From assembly GCA_030426875.1 (NCBI GenBank), contig JAUHXI010000073.1:1-6972 (forward strand): a DNA stretch of 6,972 nt, given 5' to 3'. Both the position numbers and the translations under genes were made by a program. The notes beneath the pieces are model-generated. The model did not search any database. It was not told the DNA's origin and was given only the letters and a program-made list of their open reading frames with translations. Positions within the stretch are counted from its first letter, which is position 1. Each line of letters opens with the position of its first letter. Of the stretch, positions 1 to 5,845 are shown piece after piece. The DNA comes from a bacterium (GTDB taxonomy: Bacteria; Patescibacteriota; Gracilibacteria; UM-FILTER-43-11).

Positions 1-94
1 TACATGTTGTATCATTTAAATGCTGTGACCGATTCCTTTCATTCCTATGATTGGTTACCCTGAGTAATAATTAATAAACAATAAGTAATAAGAA

Positions 95-700
95 ATGCGT
101 TATACCGGACCTAAAGCAAAGTTGTGCCGACGTTTGGGAGTGAATTTATTTGGAACTGAAAAGTATACCAAAATCCTTCGCAACCGACAAAGTAAGCCTG
201 GTGTTCACGGAGCTAAATTTACTAAGCAAAGTGAGTATGGCCGTCAGTTGGCAGAAAAGCAAAAAGCACGTTACATTTTTGGTGTTTCTGAAAAAAAGAA
301 CCAGCGTTACATGAAAAAGGCGATGGCTCAATCTGGGGACACAGGTCAAAATTTTCTTTGCTTGTTTGAAAGACGACTTGATAATGTGGTGTATGTTAGT
401 CAGTTTGCCGTCACTCGACCGCAAGCGCGCCAAATGGTCACTCATGGTCATTTTAAGCTCAATGGTCGTCGTGTGGACATCCCTTCCATTCTTGTTAAAC
501 CAGGTGATGTGATTGAATTGATCCCTAAATTTTCCAAATCTCCGCTTTATGCTGATCTGGTTAAACTCAAGGATTACTCACCAAAATGGCTTACCGTTGA
601 TCTTAAAAAACTGTCCATTGAAGTCCTTGCTCTTCCTGAAAAAGACGACCTAGAAAAGAGCATCGACAGTCAGCTTATCGTAGAGTATTACTCTCGTTAA
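95..700 (+). CDS. rpsD: 30S ribosomal protein S4
   Basis: S4 is a primary 16S rRNA-binding protein that nucleates assembly of the 30S body and helps hold decoding accuracy. The 201-residue product is close to the usual 200-210. The N-terminus (MRYTGPKAKLCRRLG) matches the bacterial family, and the S4 RNA-binding domain spans about residues 92-155, with RLDNVVY, ARQMVTHGHF, NGRRVDIPS and KPGDVIEL. The four-cysteine zinc knuckle of some S4 proteins is absent (only C11 and C89), so this is the zinc-free type. The ATG at 95 is supported by the conserved N-terminus. The preceding 20 nt are almost all A/T and lack a Shine-Dalgarno. It is the first gene of the cluster here, 21 nt before rpoA. The E. 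coli S4-binding pseudoknot that regulates the alpha operon is not visible in the 94 nt upstream. Confidence 0.97.
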   Translation: MRYTGPKAKLCRRLGVNLFGTEKYTKILRNRQSKPGVHGAKFTKQSEYGRQLAEKQKARYIFGVSEKKNQRYMKKAMAQSGDTGQNFLCLFERRLDNVVYVSQFAVTRPQARQMVTHGHFKLNGRRVDIPSILVKPGDVIELIPKFSKSPLYADLVKLKDYSPKWLTVDLKKLSIEVLALPEKDDLEKSIDSQLIVEYYSR

Positions 701-721
701 ATTTCTTAATCATATTGTCAC

Positions 722-1723
722 ATGCACATTATCCAAGAAGAGATTGGTTTGCCAAAAATTAAAACAGTGTCTTTTGATAAGGATACAAATACCGCTGTTT
801 TTAGTATCAGCCCACTGCCTTCTGGTTATGGAATGACTCTTGGAAACTCCTTCCGTCGCGTTTTACTTTCTAGTTTGCCTGGCGCAGCCATTGCTGCTGT
901 CAAAATTGATGGTGTCACACATGAATACTCTACCCTTGCTGGGGTACAAGACAGTGTGATGGACATCTTACTCAACTTAAAGTTAGTTCAACTTAAAAAG
1001 CATTCCAAAGAACCCGAGACTATTAAGTTGACGGCTACTAAAGAGGGGGCTGTGACGGCTGGAATGATTGAGTGTTCAAGTGATATTGAAATCTTAAATC
1101 CAGATTTGGTCATCACTCACATCAATAAAAAAGGTGTGAAGCTCAACATGGAATTGGTGGTGGAGAAGGGGGTTGGCTATGTGCCTGCCACACTCCGCAA
1201 AAAAGACAAGAAGGATGTTGGCTTGATTCAAATCGATGCCATCTTCTCTCCTGTGGTTAAGGTAAGATATGACGTGTCTAGTGCACGTGTGGGGAAGATG
1301 ACCAACTTGGACAATCTAACGATTGAGATTCAGACCAATGGGTCCATCACTCCTGAGGAGTCTCTTAAATTCTCTTCTAGTGTCCTCAAATCATACTTCG
1401 ACCTCTTCCTGATGGAGGAGGATGACATTGAGCCGAACTTCCGCTCTGATGTTCAGACGGTTAAAGAGAAGCAAATTGAAGAGGAGAAAGAGGAGCAAAA
1501 AGAGACATACACCCCGATTGAAATCCTGAACTTCTCTCCTCGAACCCTAAACGCTTTGATCAATGGTGGGATCGGTTCCATCGAACAATTGGTTAAGTGT
1601 ACGCCTAGTAAATTATCTAACTTCCGTGGCTTTGGTAAAAAGGCCATGACTGAGGTGTCTGATGCTTTGGCCACTCGAGGCTTGTCCATCACAAATGATG
1701 GAACTGAAGTAGAGTTTGCTTAA
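722..1723 (+). CDS. rpoA: DNA-directed RNA polymerase alpha subunit
   Basis: The alpha subunit dimerises to scaffold beta and beta' during polymerase assembly, and its C-terminal domain contacts promoter UP elements and activators. The 333 residues are near the E. coli length of 329. The N-terminal domain (about 1-235) carries the dimer/assembly signature PLPSGYGMTLGNSFRRVLL (residues 31-49), with R45/R46, then MDILLNLK (80-87). A highly charged linker rich in Glu and Lys runs over about 243-262. The C-terminal helix-hairpin-helix domain (about 264-323) keeps the DNA-contact positions: R274 and N277 align with E. coli R265 and N268, and G305, K307 and E311 align with G296, K298 and E302. C269 and S299 of E. 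coli are both Ala here (278 and 308). UP-element recognition therefore looks intact. There is no Shine-Dalgarno before the ATG. Confidence 0.98.
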   Translation: MHIIQEEIGLPKIKTVSFDKDTNTAVFSISPLPSGYGMTLGNSFRRVLLSSLPGAAIAAVKIDGVTHEYSTLAGVQDSVMDILLNLKLVQLKKHSKEPETIKLTATKEGAVTAGMIECSSDIEILNPDLVITHINKKGVKLNMELVVEKGVGYVPATLRKKDKKDVGLIQIDAIFSPVVKVRYDVSSARVGKMTNLDNLTIEIQTNGSITPEESLKFSSSVLKSYFDLFLMEEDDIEPNFRSDVQTVKEKQIEEEKEEQKETYTPIEILNFSPRTLNALINGGIGSIEQLVKCTPSKLSNFRGFGKKAMTEVSDALATRGLSITNDGTEVEFA

Positions 1724-1768
1724 TTGCTTCATTAGAATAAGAATATTACCCTTTAATTGTAAGATCCT

Positions 1769-2122
1769 GTGCGACATAGACGAAAAACAACTCGGCTCAA
1801 TCGAAATAAGGCCCACCTAAAGGCCATGATGAGAAACATGGCCACTTCTATCATTTTGTATGAAAAGGTGAAGACTACTCAAAGTAAGGCTAATTTGATC
1901 AAATCTACGGTTGAGGAGTTGATCACTATGGCTAAGGCTAAAGATCTTCCAACTGCCATGCGGGCTTTGAATGCCTACTTGATGGACACCAATGCTTCTA
2001 AAAAGCTAACCCGAGAGCTCTTACCTCGTTATAAAGAAAGAAATTCTGGCTACCTCCGTGTGACACCCCTTGGTTTCCGCCCTGGAGATGCTGCTCCCAT
2101 GGTTCAGATCGAATTCGTTTAA
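1769..2122 (+). CDS. rplQ: 50S ribosomal protein L17
   Basis: L17 binds 23S rRNA near the polypeptide exit tunnel on the large subunit. The 117-residue product starts at a GTG codon. That start is fixed by the family N-terminus MRHRRKTTRLNRNKAHLKAMMRN's opening residues, which begin exactly here; no ATG lies in a suitable position upstream. Conserved stretches are RNMATSIILYEKVKTT (22-37) and the C-terminal GYLRVTPLGFRPGDAAPMVQI (from about 94), ending in IEFV where many homologues have IELV. Length matches the short bacterial form. It lies 45 nt after rpoA and 19 nt before rplM. The usual bacterial alpha operon ends at rplQ; here rplM and rpsI are appended without a visible terminator. The GTG start without a Shine-Dalgarno may reduce its translation, which is inference. 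Confidence 0.97.
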   Translation: MRHRRKTTRLNRNKAHLKAMMRNMATSIILYEKVKTTQSKANLIKSTVEELITMAKAKDLPTAMRALNAYLMDTNASKKLTRELLPRYKERNSGYLRVTPLGFRPGDAAPMVQIEFV

Positions 2123-2141
2123 CTCAATTCTAAATTAGACA

Positions 2142-2579
2142 ATGACTCAGAAAACATTCACTCCAACGGTTCAGAGCAAATCCGATAAAAAATGGTACAT
2201 CATTGATGCTACTGATAAAGTTGTCGGTCGACTCGCAACTGAAATTGCGGTTTACCTTCGCGGTAAAAATAAGCCTACTTTCACCCCTCATTTAGACATG
2301 GGTGATTATGTGGTGGTGATCAATGCCGACAAAGTTCGCCTTACAGGGAATAAAGAGGCTCAAAAAGAATACATCCATCATACGGGTTACTTGGGGCATC
2401 TACGTCGCAAGCCGTATGCAAAGGTAATGGCTGAACATCCTACGCGAATTCTTGAATCAGCGGTGGCTGGAATGATTCACCACAATAAACTCAAAAAATT
2501 CATTTTGGCTAAACTTCATGTTTATGCTGGATCTGAGCATCCTCATTCAGGTCAAAATCCTATACCTCTTAATGTTTAA
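2142..2579 (+). CDS. rplM: 50S ribosomal protein L13
   Basis: L13 is an early-assembly 23S rRNA-binding protein of the large subunit. The 145 residues match the usual 140-150. Family blocks are clear: KKWYIIDATDKVVGRLATEIA (from residue 16), GDYVVVINADKVRLTGNK (54-71), HHTGYLGHLRRKPY (79-92), and KLHVYAGSEHPHSGQNP (124-140). One local oddity is the segment usually reading GML-P-K-x-x-L-G-R: here it is GMIHHNKLKK (110-119), losing the usual Pro and Gly while keeping the length. It is coupled to rpsI by an 8-nt gap, the common rplM-rpsI pair. The leader has no Shine-Dalgarno. Confidence 0.97.
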   Translation: MTQKTFTPTVQSKSDKKWYIIDATDKVVGRLATEIAVYLRGKNKPTFTPHLDMGDYVVVINADKVRLTGNKEAQKEYIHHTGYLGHLRRKPYAKVMAEHPTRILESAVAGMIHHNKLKKFILAKLHVYAGSEHPHSGQNPIPLNV

Positions 2580-2587
2580 TTAGTTCT

Positions 2588-3040
2588 ATGGCAGACGAAA
2601 AAGATACTTCAAAGGGTAAAAAGAAGATGGACATTTCTTTGATGAAAAAAGATGGTCATTATTTTTATGCCAATGGAAAACGAAAAACTTCGGTGGCTCA
2701 GGTCCGTTTATATGAAAATGGAAAGGGTGAAATTTTGGTCAACAATAAGCCTGTTGATGATTATTTCTTTGGTGAGTTGATTGGGAGCATTAAGGCTCCT
2801 CTCAAAATTGCCAATGCCCTCAAGTTGTTCGATATCACGGCTTTGATCAAGGGTGGGGGTGTTAGCTCTCAAGCTGATGCGCTTCGCCATGGTATTTCTA
2901 AGGCGTTGCTGGAGTATGACCCTGAGCTTCGTTCTGAGCTGAAGAAGGCTGGTTTCTTGACCCGCGATTCCCGGGTTAAGGAGCGGAAGAAATTTGGTCT
3001 CAAGCGCGCGCGCCGGGCACCACAGTGGGCCAAGCGTTAA
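2588..3040 (+). CDS. rpsI: 30S ribosomal protein S9
   Basis: S9 sits in the head of the small subunit, and its C-terminal tail reaches the P-site tRNA anticodon loop. The core begins at about residue 24 (HYFYANGKRKTSVAQVRLY) and continues through IKGGGVSSQADALRHGISKAL (from 87) to LRSELKKAGFLTRDSRVKERKKFGLKRARR. The tail ends in APQWAKR, keeping the Lys-Arg terminus that touches P-site tRNA, with Trp where E. coli has Phe. The product is 150 residues against about 130 in E. coli. The extra length is a Lys/Asp-rich N-terminal extension of about 22 residues. Internal ATGs at residues 14 and 19 are alternative starts, so the extension depends on the ATG at 2588. It is the last gene before the terminator at 3059. 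Confidence 0.96.
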   Translation: MADEKDTSKGKKKMDISLMKKDGHYFYANGKRKTSVAQVRLYENGKGEILVNNKPVDDYFFGELIGSIKAPLKIANALKLFDITALIKGGGVSSQADALRHGISKALLEYDPELRSELKKAGFLTRDSRVKERKKFGLKRARRAPQWAKR

Positions 3041-3058
3041 GTTTCAATTTGGAATTAT

Positions 3059-3087
3059 AAAACCCCTTCGAGAGAAGGGGTTTTTTT
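3059..3087 (+). terminator. Intrinsic terminator of the ribosomal operon
   Basis: An inverted repeat, CCCCTTC (3063-3069) and GAAGGGG (3074-3080), closes a GAGA tetraloop of the stable GNRA type. It extends outward by four A-T pairs (3059-3062 with 3081-3084) and is followed by a run of seven T (3081-3087). It starts 19 nt after the rpsI stop. This is a standard Rho-independent terminator. The A-run on the 5' side could give weak function on the opposite strand. Confidence 0.95.
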
Positions 3088-3104
3088 ATGGGATGGGAGT
3101 TTAT

Positions 3105-3134
3105 TTGACAGTGAGTAGTTGGTTCAGGTAAAAT
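3105..3134 (+). promoter_or_regulatory. Sigma70-type promoter for the paralog pair
   Basis: TTGACA at 3105-3110 is a perfect -35 box. After an 18-nt spacer, TAAAAT at 3129-3134 matches five of six positions of the -10 consensus. No extended -10 TG is present. Transcription would start near 3141, giving an A/T-rich leader of about 30 nt before the ATG at 3171. It lies just after the ribosomal terminator, so the downstream genes appear to be transcribed independently of the operon. I see no obvious operator repeat around it. Confidence 0.75.
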
Positions 3135-3144
3135 TAAGTCTAAA

Positions 3145-3160
3145 TTATTTATTTTTTAAT
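3145..3160 (+). promoter_or_regulatory. Conserved T-rich leader element, first paralog
   Basis: TTATTTATTTTTTAAT begins 26 nt before the start codon. It closely matches TTATTTATTTTCTAAAT, which begins 25 nt before the start of the second paralog (4503 on). Both genes then begin ATGTCCTCC. The leader may be a U-rich translation enhancer in a system without Shine-Dalgarno sequences, or simply be retained from the gene duplication. Function is inference. Confidence 0.4.
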
Positions 3161-3170
3161 TATTATTTGT

Positions 3171-4460
3171 ATGTCCTCCGAAAACTACAGAAATATTTCA
3201 GTCGTACCTACACCTACTCTAAGGTCTAGTGCGGCAGTAAGTGTAGCCCTTGTTCTTGGCCTTGGAGCTGCACCCATTGCTTGTGGTGACGATGGCATGG
3301 GCCAAACTACGGTTGAGTCTTCTACTACAGGAACAGAGGGGTATCAGCCTACAGAGGATGTTACAACAGGGTCCTCAGGTGCTACGACAGAGCAAGGTGG
3401 AGGGTCACATTCTGGTTCGACTGCAGCCACAGAAGCAACGACCAATTTTACAACTGGTGCTTCCACAGTAGCATCAGGTACCGGTATGGAAACGCTTACG
3501 GGAACGGATTCGGATACAGGTGGAATGGATCTTGTGTGTAAGGAGTTAGAAAGTTGCGAATGTGTTAGTTGTGGACAATTTCTTGAAGATACTGGTCTGG
3601 TAGGCTTACTTTCTTGTGAGGATTCGGATGCAGCTCTTACACCAGTGAATTTTAAAAAGATGATAGTGGATGCATTTAAGTCAAAATATAGTTGCCTTGG
3701 GGATAGTCCTGAGGATTTAATCTCCGTTTCGGAAGGCCAACAATTTCAGTTTATTTTTGAACAGGTTTTGTCTGATTCTCCTGAGGAATTTGTAACGCTT
3801 GTGCAATGGTTAATGGGCCAGCCTGATGATCAATCCCTTGATAATTGCAATGACGAACTTGCTTATATTGCAAATGCCTTTGCACAATTTTACGAAAAAA
3901 ATTATAGCTTAGCCGCTTCGAACGGTGTGAAAGTAGCTTTGGATCCTAATGGTGGACAGCAAGGGGTCGATGATTTAAATATTTGTATGGCACCTGGGGG
4001 AACACCTGTTGACGTGGTATATATGGAATTTGCTGAAGGGTGCGATGGTGAAGGGGGCGATTCACCCCTAAATGAGGTACAACTTCATATGAATAATGTG
4101 CCTATTAGCGGCTCAATTCCCTTGATGCCTGGTGGTTATAGTGGTGGTGAGTATGCTCTTGTGCCTATAAATCCAGCCTTAAGCCAACCGTACGCTCTAA
4201 GTGTAATGGGGAATTTAGATGGTAATGAAAAACATCCAATCTTTTGTGGTTACGCATTTTTGTTAGACAACGAAAATATGGAAGTGGTTGGTGGTACCTC
4301 TGCCGTGCCGGGTTCGGCATGGCAAACTCAGGCTTGTGTTGATGATAGTGGTGTGTGCCCTGAGCCTTATGTGGTGCCAGATTCTTATCCGTTTGCTGTC
4401 ACTTTTGATAAAAACTATGAAGGTCAAACTTTTAATGAATGGTGGGAAACTAAACAATAA
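3171..4460 (+). CDS. Exported cysteine-rich protein, putative lipoprotein (paralog 1)
   Basis: I do not recognise the family. The 429-residue product has four regions. Residues 1-18 are a polar N-terminus ending in Arg. Residues 19-37 are a hydrophobic, Ala/Val/Leu-rich export segment. Then comes C38-G-D-D, the likely lipidation cysteine, although the -3 residue is Pro (PIAC), so the lipobox is not canonical and plain Sec cleavage is possible. Residues 44-119 form a Thr/Ser/Gly-rich linker. Residues 120-429 form a domain with 12 cysteines: 123, 129, 131, 134, 149, 175, 226, 272, 291, 359, 389 and 396. Ten of these align with the downstream paralog; C123 and C131 are unique and may form an extra disulfide. 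A near-invariant CPEPYVVPDSYP (396-407) precedes a divergent tail containing EWW. No enzyme motif, transmembrane helix in the mature part or LPXTG signal is visible. The ATG was chosen because it suits the signal peptide and the promoter; no Shine-Dalgarno is present. It is probably cell-surface, adhesive or structural, which is inference. Confidence 0.85.
   Translation: MSSENYRNISVVPTPTLRSSAAVSVALVLGLGAAPIACGDDGMGQTTVESSTTGTEGYQPTEDVTTGSSGATTEQGGGSHSGSTAATEATTNFTTGASTVASGTGMETLTGTDSDTGGMDLVCKELESCECVSCGQFLEDTGLVGLLSCEDSDAALTPVNFKKMIVDAFKSKYSCLGDSPEDLISVSEGQQFQFIFEQVLSDSPEEFVTLVQWLMGQPDDQSLDNCNDELAYIANAFAQFYEKNYSLAASNGVKVALDPNGGQQGVDDLNICMAPGGTPVDVVYMEFAEGCDGEGGDSPLNEVQLHMNNVPISGSIPLMPGGYSGGEYALVPINPALSQPYALSVMGNLDGNEKHPIFCGYAFLLDNENMEVVGGTSAVPGSAWQTQACVDDSGVCPEPYVVPDSYPFAVTFDKNYEGQTFNEWWETKQ
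4359..4387 (+). repeat. 29-nt exact match between paralogs, copy 1
   Basis: This segment encodes PEPYVVPDSY and is identical base for base to 5614-5642. Nine consecutive codons show no synonymous change, although the codons on both sides (for example Cys, Gly, Thr, Gln, Ala, the final Tyr and Pro) differ freely between the paralogs. It may reflect gene conversion, recombination between members of a larger family, or selection on the nucleotide sequence itself. Confidence 0.8.
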
Positions 4461-4469
4461 TTCAATTCT

Positions 4470-4490
4470 CCCGGAAGCTTAACTTTCGGG
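4470..4490 (+). other. Stem-loop between the two paralogs
   Basis: CCCGGAAG (4470-4477) pairs with CTTTCGGG (4483-4490) over eight base pairs including one G-U, around a CTTAA loop. It starts 9 nt after the first paralog's stop. No T-run follows, so it is at best a weak terminator. It could instead protect the 3' end of the upstream message or tune relative expression. No convincing promoter lies between it and the second paralog, which suggests read-through. Confidence 0.5.
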
Positions 4491-4502
4491 TAAATCAACA
4501 GC

Positions 4503-4520
4503 TTATTTATTTTCTAAATT
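4503..4520 (+). promoter_or_regulatory. Conserved T-rich leader element, second paralog
   Basis: TTATTTATTTTCTAAATT lies 25 nt before the ATG at 4528. It matches the element at 3145 before the first paralog in sequence and position. It lacks any GGAGG-like site. It may be a translation leader, or a remnant of the tandem duplication. Confidence 0.4.
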
Positions 4521-4527
4521 TTATCCT

Positions 4528-5685
4528 ATGTCCTCCAACAGCATAGATACTTTACAAACTCCCCCTCGCCGTTTTGGCGGGGCCTTAAGTGCAGGTCTTG
4601 CCCTTGTTCTTGGGAGCTCGTTTCCTGGTTGTGGTGATGATATGGCGGGTGATACTGCTGAAGCAGTATTCACTGAAACTGACACGACAGGTGTGTCAGG
4701 TGAGAATTCTACTTCCGGATCGACGGATGCAGCCACAAGTACTACTGATACAGGTGAAATTCCTACGGAAACTGGTTCTGATACCGAAAATACATCCACG
4801 TGTGAGGCTACTAGTTGTGGTGAATTCCTTGAAAGGAATAAAGATTTAAATGGTGTGCTTTCTTGTGAAGATCCAGTTGCCCCTTTGACACCGACAGTGC
4901 TCAGGAATATGATTGTGGATATTTTTTTGGAAAAGTATGATGGTTGTTTTGGAGAGGGGGCTGATCACTTGATATCTATTCCAAAAGCAGATCAGTTTGA
5001 TTTCCTTTCTGGGCAGATCTCTATTCCTCCCCCTCATTTTTCGGTGGCGATGAATTGGCTGAATAATTTGCAGCCGAACGTCCCATTTCAAGCTTGTATT
5101 GATTCAGTTGATGAAAGAATTGATGGTATTGCGACTGCTTTTGTAGACTTTCACAATTCAGATCCCGTTTTGGTTGCTTCGGATGGTGAGATAACTGCAT
5201 TAGATCCAGATGTTCATGCGCAAAATTTTGGTGTTGTAAATGTATGCATGCTTCCCGAAAGTGAGCCAGTGTGGGGGGTTTATGCTCAAGTGGGTGGAAA
5301 TTGTGTAGATGGATTAGGGCTTTCTCCTTTAAGGTTTCTTCAGCTATATGATAATGAAGTGGCTGTGAGTGGTGTGGTGCTTTTGAAGCCTGGCGCTGAA
5401 GATTCAGCGGCTGAGTCGGCTTTGATTAACATGAGTGCTTCGTTTGATAAATCTGGATCTCTAACGCTTGAGGCTCTTTTAGATCCGGTTCAAGCCCACC
5501 CAAATTTTTGCGCTCGTGTGTCTCTTTTGAATGAGGATATGGAACCGATAGCTGGTACATCGCCAGGTTCACCATGGCAAATTCAAGCCTGTATTAGTGA
5601 CAGTGGTAAATGTCCTGAGCCTTATGTGGTGCCAGATTCTTACCCTCTAGATCAGCCTAAATTGGTGATAGGTTATGAAGGTTAA
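4528..5685 (+). CDS. Exported cysteine-rich protein, putative lipoprotein (paralog 2)
   Basis: This is a diverged duplicate of the upstream gene, of unknown family. It has 385 residues. A basic-ended N-terminus (PPRR, 12-15) precedes a hydrophobic segment (about 16-33, sharing ALVLG with paralog 1). Then comes C35-G-D-D with a Phe-Pro-Gly preceding sequence, again a poor lipobox. The Thr/Ser linker is shorter (about 41-90). The domain (91-385) carries exactly ten cysteines: 92, 97, 113, 140, 190, 240, 259, 328, 355 and 362. All have a partner in paralog 1. Shared blocks include SCGEFLE, LSCED, APLTP, NMIVDIF, CPEPYVVPDSYP (362-373) and a Trp-Gln-x-Gln-Ala-Cys motif (350-355). The C-terminal tail is short and unrelated to that of paralog 1. 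The gap of 67 nt without a clear promoter suggests co-transcription from 3105. An extracellular, disulfide-stabilised surface role is inference. Confidence 0.84.
   Translation: MSSNSIDTLQTPPRRFGGALSAGLALVLGSSFPGCGDDMAGDTAEAVFTETDTTGVSGENSTSGSTDAATSTTDTGEIPTETGSDTENTSTCEATSCGEFLERNKDLNGVLSCEDPVAPLTPTVLRNMIVDIFLEKYDGCFGEGADHLISIPKADQFDFLSGQISIPPPHFSVAMNWLNNLQPNVPFQACIDSVDERIDGIATAFVDFHNSDPVLVASDGEITALDPDVHAQNFGVVNVCMLPESEPVWGVYAQVGGNCVDGLGLSPLRFLQLYDNEVAVSGVVLLKPGAEDSAAESALINMSASFDKSGSLTLEALLDPVQAHPNFCARVSLLNEDMEPIAGTSPGSPWQIQACISDSGKCPEPYVVPDSYPLDQPKLVIGYEG
5614..5642 (+). repeat. 29-nt exact match between paralogs, copy 2
   Basis: This is the second copy of the identical segment at 4359-4387, near the 3' end of paralog 2. 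See that entry for its meaning. Confidence 0.8.
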
Positions 5686-5713
5686 GCTTTTGCTCCAATA
5701 AAGACAAATGAAA

Positions 5714-5734
5714 GGTTATTCCTTTGAATAAGCC
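5714..5734 (+). other. Stem-loop after paralog 2
   Basis: GGTTATTC (5714-5721) pairs with GAATAA plus CC (5726-5734) across a single bulged G, around a CTTT loop. It lies 29 nt after the stop of paralog 2 and before the GC-rich repeats. It is A/T-rich and lacks a T-run, so it is a weak candidate for a 3'-end structure. Confidence 0.35.
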
Positions 5735-5739
5735 TATAT

Positions 5740-5777
5740 AAAAATCTCCCCTAACCCCTCTTTCTCAAGAGGGGGAT
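5740..5777 (-). repeat. Palindromic C/G-rich repeat, copy A (inverted)
   Basis: The core hairpin is CCCCTCTT (5755-5762), loop TCTC, AAGAGGGG (5767-5774). It is preceded by AAAAATCTCCCCTAA. Read on the minus strand it has the order TCCCCCTCTT, AAGAGGGG, TTAGGGG, ATTTTT, the same layout as the three plus-orientation copies at 5806, 6246 and 6289. With copy B it forms a larger inverted repeat in the gap between the convergent genes. Confidence 0.75.
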
Positions 5778-5805
5778 ATGAAAATTGAATTGGATGGATA
5801 TTACT

Positions 5806-5845
5806 TTCCCCCTTTGCCAAAGCGGGTTTTAGGGGGATCTTTTTT
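5806..5845 (+). repeat. Palindromic C/G-rich repeat, copy B
   Basis: CCCCCTTT (5808-5815) and AAAGCGGG (5819-5826) form a hairpin with one mismatch. It is followed by TTTTAGGGGGATC and a T-run ending at 5845. The T-run makes it a plausible intrinsic terminator for plus-strand transcripts, and copy A's A-run would serve the minus strand. It overlaps the stop codon of yraN by two bases, so the repeat abuts the coding region. Confidence 0.75.

Noticed and set aside
80..89. AATAAGTAAT shared by the leaders of rpsD and yraN (6216-6225, minus)
   Set aside because: It is short and low-complexity in A/T-rich leaders, at different distances from the starts; likely chance.
146..451. 101-residue open frame on the minus strand inside rpsD
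   Set aside because: It lies wholly opposite the conserved S4 coding sequence and its protein has no recognisable features.
3171..3179. ATGTCCTCC at both paralog starts as an anti-SD-like interaction
   Set aside because: CCTCC has the same sense as the 16S 3' end and cannot pair with it; it reflects the shared Met-Ser-Ser start.
4288..4482. 64-residue plus-strand frame overlapping the end of paralog 1
   Set aside because: It overlaps the most conserved cysteine-containing segment of paralog 1 out of frame and has no independent support.
4521..4799. 92-residue minus-strand open frame opposite the start of paralog 2
   Set aside because: Its Val/Ser/Pro-rich product is the reverse reading of the Thr/Ser-rich linker; low-complexity shadow.
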